Assembly: GCA_038210375.1 (NCBI GenBank)
Contig: JBBQWT010000003.1
Coordinates: forward strand, 62,001-126,000
DNA: 64,000 bases
Direction of reading: 5' to 3'
Source of the DNA: JBBQWT01 sp038210375
Lineage (GTDB): Bacteria; Acidobacteriota; Terriglobia; Terriglobales; Acidobacteriaceae
This document shows positions 19,648-30,100 of the stretch, in pieces (the first letter of the stretch is position 1; the number at the start of each line of letters is the position of its first letter). The notes beneath the pieces are model-generated. The model saw only the letters and a program-made list of their open reading frames with translations. It was not told the DNA's origin and searched no databases. The position numbers and the translations under genes were made by a program.

Positions 19648-21723
19648 TTACATCACTGCCGGTATTTGGATGCCCAAAACGCCTAGCGCCCGGATGAGGA
19701 CGTCGCGCACCGCGGCGGCTGTGGCTAACAGAAACTTCTTTCTTTCTTCATCCGTTTCATGAAGTATATGGTGCCGATGATAGAAAGTATTGAACATCTG
19801 CGCTAATTGAAAAGCGTACTTGGCGACATACGCGGGCTCCGACTGGCGAATGCTTTGCTCCATCACCTGGGTCAGCTTGCCCGCCGTGATCCACAGGTTC
19901 CAGATTTCATCGCCGGAATCGCCGTACAGATAGGGCTGCCAATCTCCCCTGAATTGCAAAGCTTCTTCGGCGGTCATGCCGGCCTTGCGAAAGATGTTGC
20001 CGGCGCGCACCACGGCGTACTGGCAATAAGGCCCGGTCTCGCCTTCAAAACTCAACGCTTCCTTGAAGTCAAAAGCGATGACCGAATTCCGGGTGAATTT
20101 CAGCATGAAGTAGCGCAGTGCCCCCACGGCGATGCGGTGCGTGATCTCGGCGTGTTCGGGTGCGCTTAACTCCGGGTTGCGTCCTCGCACTTCGGCGACC
20201 GCCGAATCGAGTAGCTTGTCGATCAGGTCATCGGCTTTGACGCCAAAGCCTTTGCGTCCGGAAACCTCGATGAACGGTCGCAGCTTGTCTTCCTCTGAAA
20301 TTGGATAGCCCAATTCCAGCGCGCAGCGCGGCGTCAACGCCACCATCTCGTAGGACAAGTGGGTGTAATGCTCGGCCTGGTTGGAGTAACCCATGGCGCG
20401 CAGAGCTTCGATCACATTGTTCTGGGGGTCGGCCTGGCGCGAGTCAATCACGTTATAGATTGCAAACACTTCCCCGAAGTGGGGATGCTCGGTTTCGCCC
20501 GATTCCGCTGAGACCCAGCAGTCATGTCCCTGGGGATAGCAGTCAGAAGCCTGCCCTGCCGCGTAGTGATAGAACCTGCGATAACCGAAATCGCGGCCCA
20601 GCAAGCCGAACTTCCACAGGTGGTACGCGATGTCTTTGCCGACGTAGGTCACGGTGCCGTTGGAGCGCACCAGGATTTTGGCGTCTTCGTCGGGCCCGGC
20701 CGCCTCGGGAACGAGGTCGGTAGTGGTTGCATCGTCCGGGGCCCGCCGCGGATCGCGGGCGCGCTTCATCACCCAGCATCCTTTATTCTTCCCTTCATTC
20801 TCGAAATAGACCACGCCCTTTTCTTTCAGCAAAGCGAACGCGGCGTCCCAAAAATGGAGATGAAGGATTTCACTTTCGCGGGGCAGGAAGTCGTAGACAA
20901 TTTCCAACCTCTGCATGGTCTCCAGGTGGCGGCGCAGAACAGCCGTGGACACCATCTCCGCGATCTCCGCGGTCTCGTTGTTCCCGGCTTCGATGGCATG
21001 TAACGAGTCGAAGCGCGTGGCCTTGTTCGCCGGGTCGAGACCGTACCATTCCGAAATCGAGGCGTACAAGTCCCAGCAATAGCGGTCGAAGTTTTGCGGA
21101 TCGCCGGCAATCAGCGCCGCCACCTGGTCTTTCGATTTTTTCCGCAGGTGGATGAAGCCCACCACGACATCGGCGACCTGCACCCCGGTGTTGTCGATGT
21201 AGTTCTGCACGTCCACGTCCCGGCCTCCGGCGCGCAGCAACCGCACCAGGGTATCGCCCAGGATGGCATTGCGCAGGTGGCCAATGTGCGCGGCCTTGTT
21301 GGGATTGATGCTGGTGTGTTCCACCAGAATCTTTCGCGGGTGGTCGGCCCTGGAGCCATCGCTGACGATGCTTCCTTCCGCTTGCGAAGCGCCAGTATCG
21401 GGATCGCTGGGGGCTGAGGTTCTGGCGAGGATCAGGTTCACCGCGTTGACGCGATCCAGCCGGGCGTTGATGAAGCCCGCGCCCGCTACCTCCAATTTCT
21501 CGAATAATGGCGGCAGGCCGGCGCCATCCACAATTTCCTGGGCGATGACGCGTGGAGACTTTCGCAGTTTTTTGGCCAGCTCGAAGCTGAGGGGTATTGC
21601 GTATTCGCCGAACTTCACCGACGGGGGTTCTGAGACGGGGAAATTTGCCAGCTCCAGGCCATACTGGCGACTGAGGAACTTGGAAATATAGCCGACGAGA
21701 GTGGCCTGACCGAGAGCGTACAA
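19648..21723 (-). CDS. argS: Arginyl-tRNA synthetase
   Basis: This class I aminoacyl-tRNA synthetase charges tRNA-Arg and needs the tRNA for activation. The ATP-binding HIGH motif is in NKAAHIGHLRNA at about residue 141. The KMSKS equivalent is the diverged SGRKGFGVK, as is common in ArgRS. The N-terminal Add-1 domain (about 1-110) and the C-terminal DALR anticodon-binding domain (from about 560) are present. The length of 691 aa is longer than E. coli ArgRS (577) owing to insertions around residues 95-125 and 325-355, a feature of this larger ArgRS form. It is divergent from metG across a 154-bp gap. Confidence 0.95.
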   Translation of the reverse strand: MYALGQATLVGYISKFLSRQYGLELANFPVSEPPSVKFGEYAIPLSFELAKKLRKSPRVIAQEIVDGAGLPPLFEKLEVAGAGFINARLDRVNAVNLILARTSAPSDPDTGASQAEGSIVSDGSRADHPRKILVEHTSINPNKAAHIGHLRNAILGDTLVRLLRAGGRDVDVQNYIDNTGVQVADVVVGFIHLRKKSKDQVAALIAGDPQNFDRYCWDLYASISEWYGLDPANKATRFDSLHAIEAGNNETAEIAEMVSTAVLRRHLETMQRLEIVYDFLPRESEILHLHFWDAAFALLKEKGVVYFENEGKNKGCWVMKRARDPRRAPDDATTTDLVPEAAGPDEDAKILVRSNGTVTYVGKDIAYHLWKFGLLGRDFGYRRFYHYAAGQASDCYPQGHDCWVSAESGETEHPHFGEVFAIYNVIDSRQADPQNNVIEALRAMGYSNQAEHYTHLSYEMVALTPRCALELGYPISEEDKLRPFIEVSGRKGFGVKADDLIDKLLDSAVAEVRGRNPELSAPEHAEITHRIAVGALRYFMLKFTRNSVIAFDFKEALSFEGETGPYCQYAVVRAGNIFRKAGMTAEEALQFRGDWQPYLYGDSGDEIWNLWITAGKLTQVMEQSIRQSEPAYVAKYAFQLAQMFNTFYHRHHILHETDEERKKFLLATAAAVRDVLIRALGVLGIQIPAVM

Positions 21724-21877
21724 GAGTAGGATTTTTCCGCGTAAGTCGCTGATTAAGAAAGCGATTATAACAAAGTCCAGAAGGCATGCGGGTTTGACGC
21801 AAAGGCTGCCCCTTCCCTATGATGAAGGTTCCGCCAACCAATAGAAACCCAACACGGCCACGCGCAGCACGCCTGAT

Positions 21878-23971
21878 ATGAGCAACCCAGAAAAGTTTTA
21901 CATCACCACCCCGATCTATTATGTGAACGCCCGCCCTCACATCGGGCACGCTTACACCACAATCGTGTGCGACGCGGTGGCGCGGCGCAAGCGCACGCTT
22001 GGCATTGACACTTTTTTCCTTACCGGCACCGACGAGCACGGACAAAAGATCGAGCGTTCAGCCACCGCCGCGGGCAAGACCTTCCAGCAATTTACCGACG
22101 AAGTATCAGCGGAATTTCGCGGCCTGTGGGACCGCATGGGCATCACTTACGACGGATTCATCCGCACCACCGACGAGCACCACCAGCGCGGAGTGCAGGA
22201 AATTTTCAAGTGCATCAAGGAAAACGGATTTATTTACAAAGGGACTTACACCGGCCAGTACTGCGTTTATGACGAGCTCTACGTCAACGAAGGCGGCCCC
22301 GGCACTCCGTGTCCCGATTGCGGGCGTCCCACCGAAACCCTCAGCGAAGACAACTATTTTTTCAAGCTTTCGGCGTTTGCCGACAGGCTGCTGAAGTTTT
22401 ACGAGGAGAACCCTGGTTTCATTCGTCCCGAAGCGCGGCGCAACGAGGTCATCTCCTTCGTCAAAACCGGATTGCGCGACCTTTCCATCAGCCGCACTTC
22501 GCTGAAGTGGGGCATCCCGGTGCCGGACGATCCGGAGCATCTCTTGTACGTCTGGTTTGACGCGGTTTGTAATTACGCCACGGCGGTGGGCTTCGGCTCA
22601 TCCGACCCGGCCGAAAAGTCGCGCTTCCAGCACTACTGGCCCGCCGACGTGCATGTCATCGGGAAAGAGATTGTTCGTTTTCACGCGGTGTACTGGCCGG
22701 CATTTCTGATGGCTGCCGGCTTGCCGACGCCGCTATCGATCCAGGTGCATGGCTGGCTATTGTTTGAGGAAGACAAGATCTCGAAATCCCGCGGCAACAT
22801 CGTGCGCGCCGAAACCATCATCGACGCCCTGGGCATCGATGCCCTGCGCTACTTCCTGCTGCGTGAGGTGGTGTTCGGCCAGGATGGCTCTTTCAGCTTC
22901 GATGCCCTGGTTACCCGCTACAACGCCGACCTGGCGAATGGCCTGGGCAACGTGGCCAGCCGCACCCTGGCGATGGTCTCGCGTTATTTTGGCGGGGAAA
23001 TTCCGGCGCCTTCGGCCAATGCCGCGCATGCCGCCGCCACCGAGGCGGTGATCGTCGCGGCCGGCGAAGTCATTCGCAGTTACGGACCGCTCTTTGACCA
23101 GTATCAGTTCTCGCGCGCGCTCGAATTGGTTTGGACCCTGATCAGCGGGGTCAACAAGTACCTGGTTGAAACCGCGCCCTGGAGCCTGGCGGACGACCCA
23201 AACCCGGCCACCCGCGAGACCCTGGCGACCATCCTCTACACTGCGGCGGAAGCGTTGCGGGTGGCCACCGCCTTGCTGTATCCCATCATCCCCGATTCCG
23301 CGGCCCGAATCTGGTTACAGTTGGGACTGGGCGACATCCGGCAGTTCCCCCTCGCCGGGCTGCAATGGGGACAACTCCCTGCCGGAACCAGGCTGGGCCA
23401 ACTCGAAGGAGTATTTCCAAGGGCGGACAAATTTATGACCGAAAACATGAAGCAAGCTGAAGAGAAGAACGCCGCCACCGCAGCAACGGCTGCGCCGAAT
23501 GCTGCGCCGGTAAACCCGGCAGCAGCCGAATCAGTGGCGGCCGCGGCCCCGGCTTCGCCGGTAACTGGTGAAGCGAAAACGTCCGACCCGTCGCAGGCCC
23601 CACCCGCGGGCACGGCCGCCGTTCCCGCCACCGAAGGCACAGCCAGGATCACCATCGATGACTTCACGAAAATTGAGTTGCGGGTGGGACTGGTTAAGAG
23701 CGCTGAAAAAGTGAAGAACGCCGACAAGCTACTGCGCCTTGAGGTGGATATCGGAACCGAAGTCCGGCAGATCGTGGCTGGGATTGCCGAAGCTTACGCC
23801 CCGGAAACGCTGGTGGGCCGCAAGGTGGTGATTGTCGCCAACCTGGCGCCGCGCAAACTTCGCGGCATCGAATCCAACGGCATGATCGTCGCCGCCAGCA
23901 TCGGCGAAAAGGGCCTGCCGGTGCTCGCCGGCTTTCTCGAAGATGTGCCCATCGGGGCCCGCCTTAAATAG
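21878..23971 (+). CDS. metG: Methionyl-tRNA synthetase with C-terminal tRNA-binding domain
   Basis: MetRS attaches methionine to initiator and elongator tRNAs. The HIGH motif is in ARPHIGHAYTT near residue 25. A single CPDC zinc knuckle lies near residue 145, and KISKS is at about residue 299. After the helical anticodon-binding domain comes an Ala/Pro-rich, low-complexity linker of about 75 residues. It leads to an EMAP/Trbp111-type OB-fold (about 590-697, KIELRVGLV and GIESNGMI), used for dimerisation and tRNA binding. The 697 aa length agrees with this two-part form. The gene is followed 27 nt later by tatD, a frequent pairing. Confidence 0.95.
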   Translation: MSNPEKFYITTPIYYVNARPHIGHAYTTIVCDAVARRKRTLGIDTFFLTGTDEHGQKIERSATAAGKTFQQFTDEVSAEFRGLWDRMGITYDGFIRTTDEHHQRGVQEIFKCIKENGFIYKGTYTGQYCVYDELYVNEGGPGTPCPDCGRPTETLSEDNYFFKLSAFADRLLKFYEENPGFIRPEARRNEVISFVKTGLRDLSISRTSLKWGIPVPDDPEHLLYVWFDAVCNYATAVGFGSSDPAEKSRFQHYWPADVHVIGKEIVRFHAVYWPAFLMAAGLPTPLSIQVHGWLLFEEDKISKSRGNIVRAETIIDALGIDALRYFLLREVVFGQDGSFSFDALVTRYNADLANGLGNVASRTLAMVSRYFGGEIPAPSANAAHAAATEAVIVAAGEVIRSYGPLFDQYQFSRALELVWTLISGVNKYLVETAPWSLADDPNPATRETLATILYTAAEALRVATALLYPIIPDSAARIWLQLGLGDIRQFPLAGLQWGQLPAGTRLGQLEGVFPRADKFMTENMKQAEEKNAATAATAAPNAAPVNPAAAESVAAAAPASPVTGEAKTSDPSQAPPAGTAAVPATEGTARITIDDFTKIELRVGLVKSAEKVKNADKLLRLEVDIGTEVRQIVAGIAEAYAPETLVGRKVVIVANLAPRKLRGIESNGMIVAASIGEKGLPVLAGFLEDVPIGARLK

Positions 23972-23998
23972 TGATTCAAGTTTCCGAGGGCGCTGACC

Positions 23999-24856
23999 TT
24001 GTACATTGATTCCCACTGTCACCTTGACGGGCCGCAATTCGACGGCGATCGCGGCGAGGCAATCGCGCGCGCTCGCGCCGCCGGAGTGGGAACCATCGTC
24101 ACCATCGGCTCGGGCACCGGGCCCGGCTCGCTTGATTGCGCGGTGCGCGTCGCCGAGCAACATCATGATATCTACGCGACTGTGGGCATCCATCCTCACG
24201 AAGCCGGCCGCGCTCGGGAATCGGATTACGAAGAACTGGTGGCGTTGGCGAGCAATGCTAAAGTGATTGGCTGGGGCGAAATTGGCCTCGACTACCACTA
24301 TGAGCATTCATCGCGCGAGGTGCAGCAGGAAGTTTTCGTACGCCAGATGGCCCTGGCCCGCGGCGCTGGATTGCCCATCATCATCCACTGCAGGCCGTCA
24401 GCCGGCAGCGACGATGCCTGGCTGGATTGCCTGGCTTTAATCCGCCAGCATTGGACGGGAACGCCCGGCGAACTCAAGAGTGGTTCAACGGGCCGGGGCA
24501 TTCTGCATTGCTTTACCGGCAACCAGGCCCAGGCTGACGCCGCGCTGGAGATTGGTTTCATGATCTCTTTTTCCGGCGTCATCACGTTTCCCAAGTCCAC
24601 CGAACTGCGCGAGGTGGTAAAGAACGTGCCGCTGGACCGCATGCTCATTGAAACCGACTCGCCCTACCTCGCACCCACGCCGCATCGCGGCAAGCGCAAC
24701 GAGCCTGCGTTCGTAACCACGGTAGCTCGGAAAGTGGGAGAGGTGCATGGCGTTTCCGCCGAGGAAATCGGCAGGCAGACCACTGCCAATTTTCACGGCT
24801 TCTTTGGCGCCCTGCTGCTGCGAAATCAGAGGCCGGCGGCGGAAAAACCGGCTTAG
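23999..24856 (+). CDS. tatD: TatD-family metal-dependent deoxyribonuclease
   Basis: TatD-family proteins are TIM-barrel, two-metal 3'-5' exonucleases acting on DNA and RNA. The start YIDSHCHLDG gives the HxH metal ligands. GEIGLDYH gives the Glu. HCRPS and HCFTGN supply histidines, and ETDSPYLAP supplies the late Asp. The 285-aa product starts with TTG at 23999, because the HxH motif begins four residues later and no ATG precedes it in frame. It follows metG by 27 nt, probably in the same transcript. Confidence 0.9.
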   Translation: MYIDSHCHLDGPQFDGDRGEAIARARAAGVGTIVTIGSGTGPGSLDCAVRVAEQHHDIYATVGIHPHEAGRARESDYEELVALASNAKVIGWGEIGLDYHYEHSSREVQQEVFVRQMALARGAGLPIIIHCRPSAGSDDAWLDCLALIRQHWTGTPGELKSGSTGRGILHCFTGNQAQADAALEIGFMISFSGVITFPKSTELREVVKNVPLDRMLIETDSPYLAPTPHRGKRNEPAFVTTVARKVGEVHGVSAEEIGRQTTANFHGFFGALLLRNQRPAAEKPA

Positions 24857-24950
24857 CAGCGGCCGCGGTGCATCTCAACGCTGAAAGAGTTAAGCTAACA
24901 ACAGCGGGGCAGCACCCGCAGCCACCGAAATTTGAACCCGGAAGAAGAAC

Positions 24951-25448
24951 ATGCCAGAAAATACGTTTGATATTGTTAGCAAGGTTGACCACCAGGAAGT
25001 CGCCAACGCGATTCAAAACGCCTTGAAGGAAGTGCATACGCGCTTTGACCTCAAGGATTCCAAGTCGAACATCATCGCCGAAGAAAAAGACGTGATCGTG
25101 CTTACCTCGGTGGATGAATACAAGCTCAAGGCGGTCAACGACGTTTTTCAATCGAAGCTGGTAAAACGGCAGATCCCATTGAAGGCCCTCTCCTACGGCA
25201 CCATCGAATCGGCGGCGGGAGCGACGGTGCGCCAGAAAATCACCATGCAGCAGGGCATTCCCATCGAGAAAGCCAAAGAAATCAGCAAGTTCATCAAGGA
25301 ATCAAAGAAGAAAGTGCAGGCATCGATTCAGGGAGACCTGTTGCGGGTGAGCAGCAAGGACCGCGATTCGCTGCAGGAAGTCATGGCGCTGCTGCGCGCC
25401 CACGATTTCGGAATCGATGTGCAGTTTACGAATTTCCGGACCAACTAG
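24951..25448 (+). CDS. yajQ: YajQ-family cyclic-di-GMP-binding/nucleotide-binding protein (UPF0234)
   Basis: This 165-aa protein matches the UPF0234/YajQ family along its full length: FDIVSKVD at the start, RFDLKDSKS, KLVKRQIPLKAL, KFIKESKKKVQASIQGD, and LRAHDFGIDVQFTNFR at the end. The family has two ferredoxin-like folds. In Xanthomonas the homologue binds cyclic di-GMP and acts with a transcription factor; whether that applies here is inference. A GAAGAAG-type ribosome binding site precedes the ATG. It lies between tatD and the prenyl synthase on the same strand. Confidence 0.93.
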   Translation: MPENTFDIVSKVDHQEVANAIQNALKEVHTRFDLKDSKSNIIAEEKDVIVLTSVDEYKLKAVNDVFQSKLVKRQIPLKALSYGTIESAAGATVRQKITMQQGIPIEKAKEISKFIKESKKKVQASIQGDLLRVSSKDRDSLQEVMALLRAHDFGIDVQFTNFRTN

Positions 25449-25531
25449 CCGCCCTGCCTCATTTTGCAGGATCAAGATTTTCAGCGCCGGGACTCGCAGA
25501 GCCGGCGCTTCCAGTAGCCAGGAAAGTTTGC

Positions 25532-26530
25532 GTGATGCCACTGATCAGCCCCGCCGCCAGCACCGTCGCGCAAGTGTTTGACCTGCTGCGCGACGATCTG
25601 AACGCCATCGAAGCGGAGTTCGGCAAAGACACCGTCTCCGGCGTGAAGGTCATCACCGATATTGGCGAGTACCTGCGCGGCGGCGGCGGCAAGCGCATTC
25701 GTCCCGCGCTGGTTTTGCTGGGAGCGCGCATGCTGGGCTATCGCGGAGCTCCGGCCATCCACCTGGGCGCGGTGGTGGAAATCATTCATACCGCCACCCT
25801 GGTGCACGACGACATCATCGACGAGGCCAGCACCCGCCGCGGACGCCCTTCCGCCAATACCCGGTGGAACAATTCCGAGTGTGTCCTGGCCGGGGACTGG
25901 CTTTACATGCAGGGCTTCAAGATTGCGGTGCAGGAGAGAAATTTTCACATCCTCGATCTGCTGATCGATCTCACCCAGCAGATGGTGGAAGGCGAACTGT
26001 TGCAGGACGAGACCCTGGGACGCCTGATCAGCGAGCAGGAGTACTTCGATTTAATCGATCGCAAGACCGCCTGCCTTTTTTCCGTCTGCATGCGGTTAGG
26101 CGCCATCCTGGGCCAGGCATCGCCGCAGCAAGAGCAAAATCTTGGCGCCTACGGACGCAATTTAGGCTTGGCATTTCAAATCGTGGATGACGTGCTCGAT
26201 CTCACCGCTTCGGAAGAAGTGCTGGGCAAGCCCGCGGCCAGCGACCTGCGCGAGGGCAAAGTGACGATGGCAGTGGTGCACGCGTTGCAGCGCTGCACTG
26301 CGCAGGAAAAACAACTCATCGAGACCGTGCTGCGCGAGCGTAGGTTCGACAGCGTCTCCCACGAGCAGATACTGGAGCTGCTGATGCGCTACGGTTCCAT
26401 CGAAGCTGCCTACAGCGCGGCCAGCAGCCATGCCCAGGCCGCGCTCGACGCCATCGCCGGCTTTCCCGACTCTGAAATCAAACGCGCGCTGCTGGCCATG
26501 CCTGACTTCGTAGTTGAGCGCGAAAAATAA
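25532..26530 (+). CDS. ispB: Polyprenyl (octaprenyl-type) diphosphate synthase
   Basis: This trans-prenyltransferase elongates isoprenyl chains, probably making the side chain of a respiratory quinone (menaquinone in Acidobacteriota is an inference). The two Asp-rich magnesium-binding motifs are LVHDDIIDEA and IVDDVLDLTA; the substrate loop GGKRIRPAL comes before the first. Chain-length specificity cannot be read reliably, so ispB versus hepT-like naming is uncertain. The frame starts GTG-ATG; the ATG at 25535 is best spaced from AGGAAAG. It is the fourth of a same-strand run from metG on. Confidence 0.88.
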   Translation: MMPLISPAASTVAQVFDLLRDDLNAIEAEFGKDTVSGVKVITDIGEYLRGGGGKRIRPALVLLGARMLGYRGAPAIHLGAVVEIIHTATLVHDDIIDEASTRRGRPSANTRWNNSECVLAGDWLYMQGFKIAVQERNFHILDLLIDLTQQMVEGELLQDETLGRLISEQEYFDLIDRKTACLFSVCMRLGAILGQASPQQEQNLGAYGRNLGLAFQIVDDVLDLTASEEVLGKPAASDLREGKVTMAVVHALQRCTAQEKQLIETVLRERRFDSVSHEQILELLMRYGSIEAAYSAASSHAQAALDAIAGFPDSEIKRALLAMPDFVVEREK

Positions 26531-26583
26531 CGCCACGATCCGCCACCGCCAAACCCATCCTGATCCAAGAACAGAAAGGCGCC

Positions 26584-27171
26584 ATGTCTTCCGCCAACGA
26601 AGTTGAAATCAAGTTCTGGGTCTCTGATCCGCAGGAATTGGCCAAACAGGCCCGGGCGGCGCACTTCCGGCTGGTCACCAAGGCTACTCACGAGACCAAT
26701 ACCCTGTACGATTTGCCGGGTAGCCCGCTGCGCCGCCGGGGCCAAGTCCTGCGGTTGCGCCGCTACGGCACTCGATGGCTGCTGACGCACAAGGCGAAGG
26801 CGGTTTCAGGGCGCCACAAAAGCAGGGTCGAAACTCAGACTCCGGTGGCAGATGGCGCCGCCATGCACGCCATCCTGGTCGGGCTGGGCTTCAAGCCGGC
26901 ATTCCACTATGAAAAATTTCGCAGCGAGTGGACTGACGGCAAGGGCCACCTGGTCATCGATCGCACCCCGGTGGGCAATCTCGCTGAGCTGGAGGGGCCT
27001 CCGGCCTGGATCGATCGCACTGCTAAGGTTCTGGGGATTGGCCGGAAGGATTACGTCACTAAATCTTATTCGGAAGTTTTCAGCGATTGGAAAAAGGAAG
27101 CCCGAAGCCGGGCGCCTGACATGACGTTCGAAGATGTGCGCAAACATCCGGGCAAGAAGAAAAAAACCTAG
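26584..27171 (+). CDS. CYTH-domain protein (class IV adenylate cyclase/thiamine triphosphatase-like)
   Basis: The CYTH fold is a beta-tunnel that binds triphosphates. The diagnostic N-terminal EVEIKF (ExExK) motif is at residues 6-11. LRLRRYG and TWK-like LTHKAK strands follow, then the late acidic pattern LAELEGP and a Lys-rich end. The length of 195 aa suits the CyaB/ThTPase group. Substrate cannot be deduced: adenylate cyclase, thiamine triphosphatase and tripolyphosphatase activities all occur. Its TAG stop shares the four bases CTAG with the secA stop on the other strand. Confidence 0.85.
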   Translation: MSSANEVEIKFWVSDPQELAKQARAAHFRLVTKATHETNTLYDLPGSPLRRRGQVLRLRRYGTRWLLTHKAKAVSGRHKSRVETQTPVADGAAMHAILVGLGFKPAFHYEKFRSEWTDGKGHLVIDRTPVGNLAELEGPPAWIDRTAKVLGIGRKDYVTKSYSEVFSDWKKEARSRAPDMTFEDVRKHPGKKKKT

Positions 27172-30100
27172 CCGCCCACGCCACAACACTTCTTATATTT
27201 TCTGCCGGAACCGCAAGGACAGGGATCGTTGCGGCCAACCTTATTGCCGCTGCGCACCACCTGCTGCACGTTCAATACCTCGCTGGCGCCGGCCATGCGC
27301 GCCTGCTCGAGCTCGCGGCGCTTTTTGCGCTGGAACTCCTCTTCCATATCGTCGAGCGATGTGGAGCGCTTGCCATTTCGCGCGGGTGGAGCGGGGGCTT
27401 CCAGGCCCAGTGCGGGATGATCTCCATTAGCCGGCTGCATGGGCGCCACCGAGCCATCCGAGGCGCGCTCAAAAATCTGCAGGTGATACAGGTAGCGGAC
27501 CGCGTCTTCCTGGAACCGCTTCATCATGTCCTCGAACATTTCGAAGGATTCCTTCTTATATTCGATCAGGGGATCGTGCTGCCCGTAGCCGCGCAGGCCG
27601 ATTCCCTCTTTGAGATGGTCCATGTTCAGAAGATGGTCTTTCCACAACTGGTCCAGCACGCTGAGCATGATCATGCGCTCGTGATAGCGCATGGCTTCGG
27701 TTCCCAGCATTTTTTCTTTGGCGCCATAGAGCCCGCTTAGTTTCTCGAAGAGCGCGTCTCCCAGTTCCTGGCGGTTCAAGCTCTCCGGCTTGAAGCCTTC
27801 CGCTTCAAGGTCAAGGCCGTAGCGTTCCAGCAATTGCTTTCGCATCGCCGCCAGGTCCCAGCGATCGACGTGAAGGTTGGCGGGCGCGGTCGCATCCAGC
27901 ACCTCGCTCAAGCCGCCGGCCACGTAGTCTTCGAGAATCAAGTCTTTCTGGTCGAGGCCTTCGAGCAGCTGCCGGCGCAATCCGTACACCGCCTGGCGCT
28001 GCTTGTTCATCACGTCGTCATATTCCAGCACATGCTTGCGGGCTTCAAAGTTCTGCGATTCCACCGCCTTCTGCGCGGCCTCGATGCGGCGCGAGATCAA
28101 CCCCGATTCAATGGGGACGCCTTCTTCCATTCCCAGGCGTTGCAGCAGCGTCGAAACCCACTCTTTGGCGAAGATGCGCATCAAGTCGTCTTCGAGCGAA
28201 AGATAGAAGCGCGAGGAGCCTGGGTCGCCCTGGCGGCCGGCGCGGCCGCGAAGCTGGTTGTCGATGCGGCGCGACTCGTGACGCTCGGTGCCCAGGATGT
28301 GCAGCCCGCCCAGTTTCACCACCAGCTCATGCTCGGAATCGGTGCCGATCTTGTGCCGGGCAAGTATCTCTTCCCACTCCGGGGTGCCTACCTCGTACTC
28401 GCTGCCGTTGTAATAGAAGCGGGTGAGCGACGGATCGTCGGTGCTGGGATCGATTTCTCCCTCGGCGGAATAGAGCAGCTGCGCCAGGCCTTTCTTCACC
28501 ACTTCCTGTTTGGCGAGGAAGTCAGGATTGCCGCCCAGCACGATGTCGGTGCCGCGGCCCGCCATGTTCGTGGCGATGGTGACCGCGTTGTGGCGCCCCG
28601 CCTGGGCAACGATTTCCGCTTCGCGCTCGTGAAACTTGGCGTTCAACACCACGTGCTTGATGGCTTTCTTCTTCAGCAGCTCCGATATCTGCTCTGACTT
28701 TTCGATGGACGTAGTGCCCACCAGCACCGGCCTGCCGGTGGCATGGATCTCCTGGATGCCGTCGGCGACCGCGAAATATTTTTCCTTCACCGTGCGATAC
28801 ACGACGTCGGGGTTCTCCTGCCGCCTCATCTCCTGGTTGGTGGGAATCACCAGCACTTCGAGCTTGTAAATCTTGTCGAACTCCGAAGCTTCGGTTTCGG
28901 CCGTACCGGTCATGCCCGCCAGCTTGTTGAACATGCGGAAGTAGTTCTGGAAGGTGATGGTCGCGAGGGTCTGGTTTTCGCGCTCGATCTTTACGTTCTC
29001 GCGGGCTTCAATGGCCTGGTGCAGCCCGTCGGACCAGCGCCGGCCAGGCATCAGTCGCCCGGTGAACTCATCGACGATGATGACCTCGCCATCCTTGACC
29101 ACGTAGTCCACGTCACGGCGGTACAGCGAGTGGGCCTTGATGGCGGTATCAACGTGGTGCTTGAGGTCCCAATTCTCAGGGTCGGCGATGTTGCCGATGC
29201 CCAGCAGCTTCTCGACTTTTTCCCAGCCCTCATCGGTCACGGTGATGGTCTTATGTTTTTCATCGACCACGTAATCGCCGGTCAGGGTCTTCTCTTCTCC
29301 GTGCTCGATTTCTTCACCCAGTTCCAGCCGGGGGATGATCTTGTTCACCCGCGCATACTTGTCGGTGGATTCTTCGCTGGCGCCGCTGATGATCAGCGGG
29401 GTGCGGGCTTCGTCGATCAGGATGGAATCGACTTCATCGACGATGGCGAAGTGGTGGCCGCGCTGCACACATTCCGACATGTCGAACTTCATGTTGTCGC
29501 GAAGGTAGTCGAAGCCGTATTCGTTGTTGGTGCCGTAGGTGACATCGGCGGCATAGGCTTCGCGGCGCTGCACGTCTGATAGATCGTGCACGATGACTCC
29601 AACCGTCAACCCCAGGAAGGTGTAAATCTTGCCCATCCATTCCGAGTCGCGCTTGGCCAGATAGTCGTTGACGGTCACCACGTGCACGCCGAGGCCGGCC
29701 AGGGCGTTGAGATAGACGGGGCCGGTGGCCACCAGGGTCTTGCCTTCACCGGTTTTCATCTCGGCGATTTTGCCTTGATGCAAAACCATTCCGCCGATAA
29801 GCTGCACGTCGAAATGACGCATGCCCACTACCCGCCGGCTGGCCTCGCGCACTACCGCAAACGCTTCGGGCAGCACCTCGTCGAGCACCTCCTGCAGGGC
29901 GGCGTGGCGCTCCTTTTTTCGCGCATCCTCGCGCACCGTGGATGAGATCGAGTCCGAAATCTCATCGCCGGAATCGGGAAGTTCCTGGGCGGGCGCCACG
30001 CCGGCGTCAAATTCCTGCATGCGCAGCCGGATTCGCTCGCGAAAATCGGCGGTTTTGGCGCGCAGCTCGGCGTCAGACAGCTTCGTCATGGCCGGTTCCA

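Noticed and set aside
28743..29579. 278-aa plus-strand frame opposite secA
   Set aside because: A shadow of a highly conserved gene in high-GC DNA; no independent evidence.
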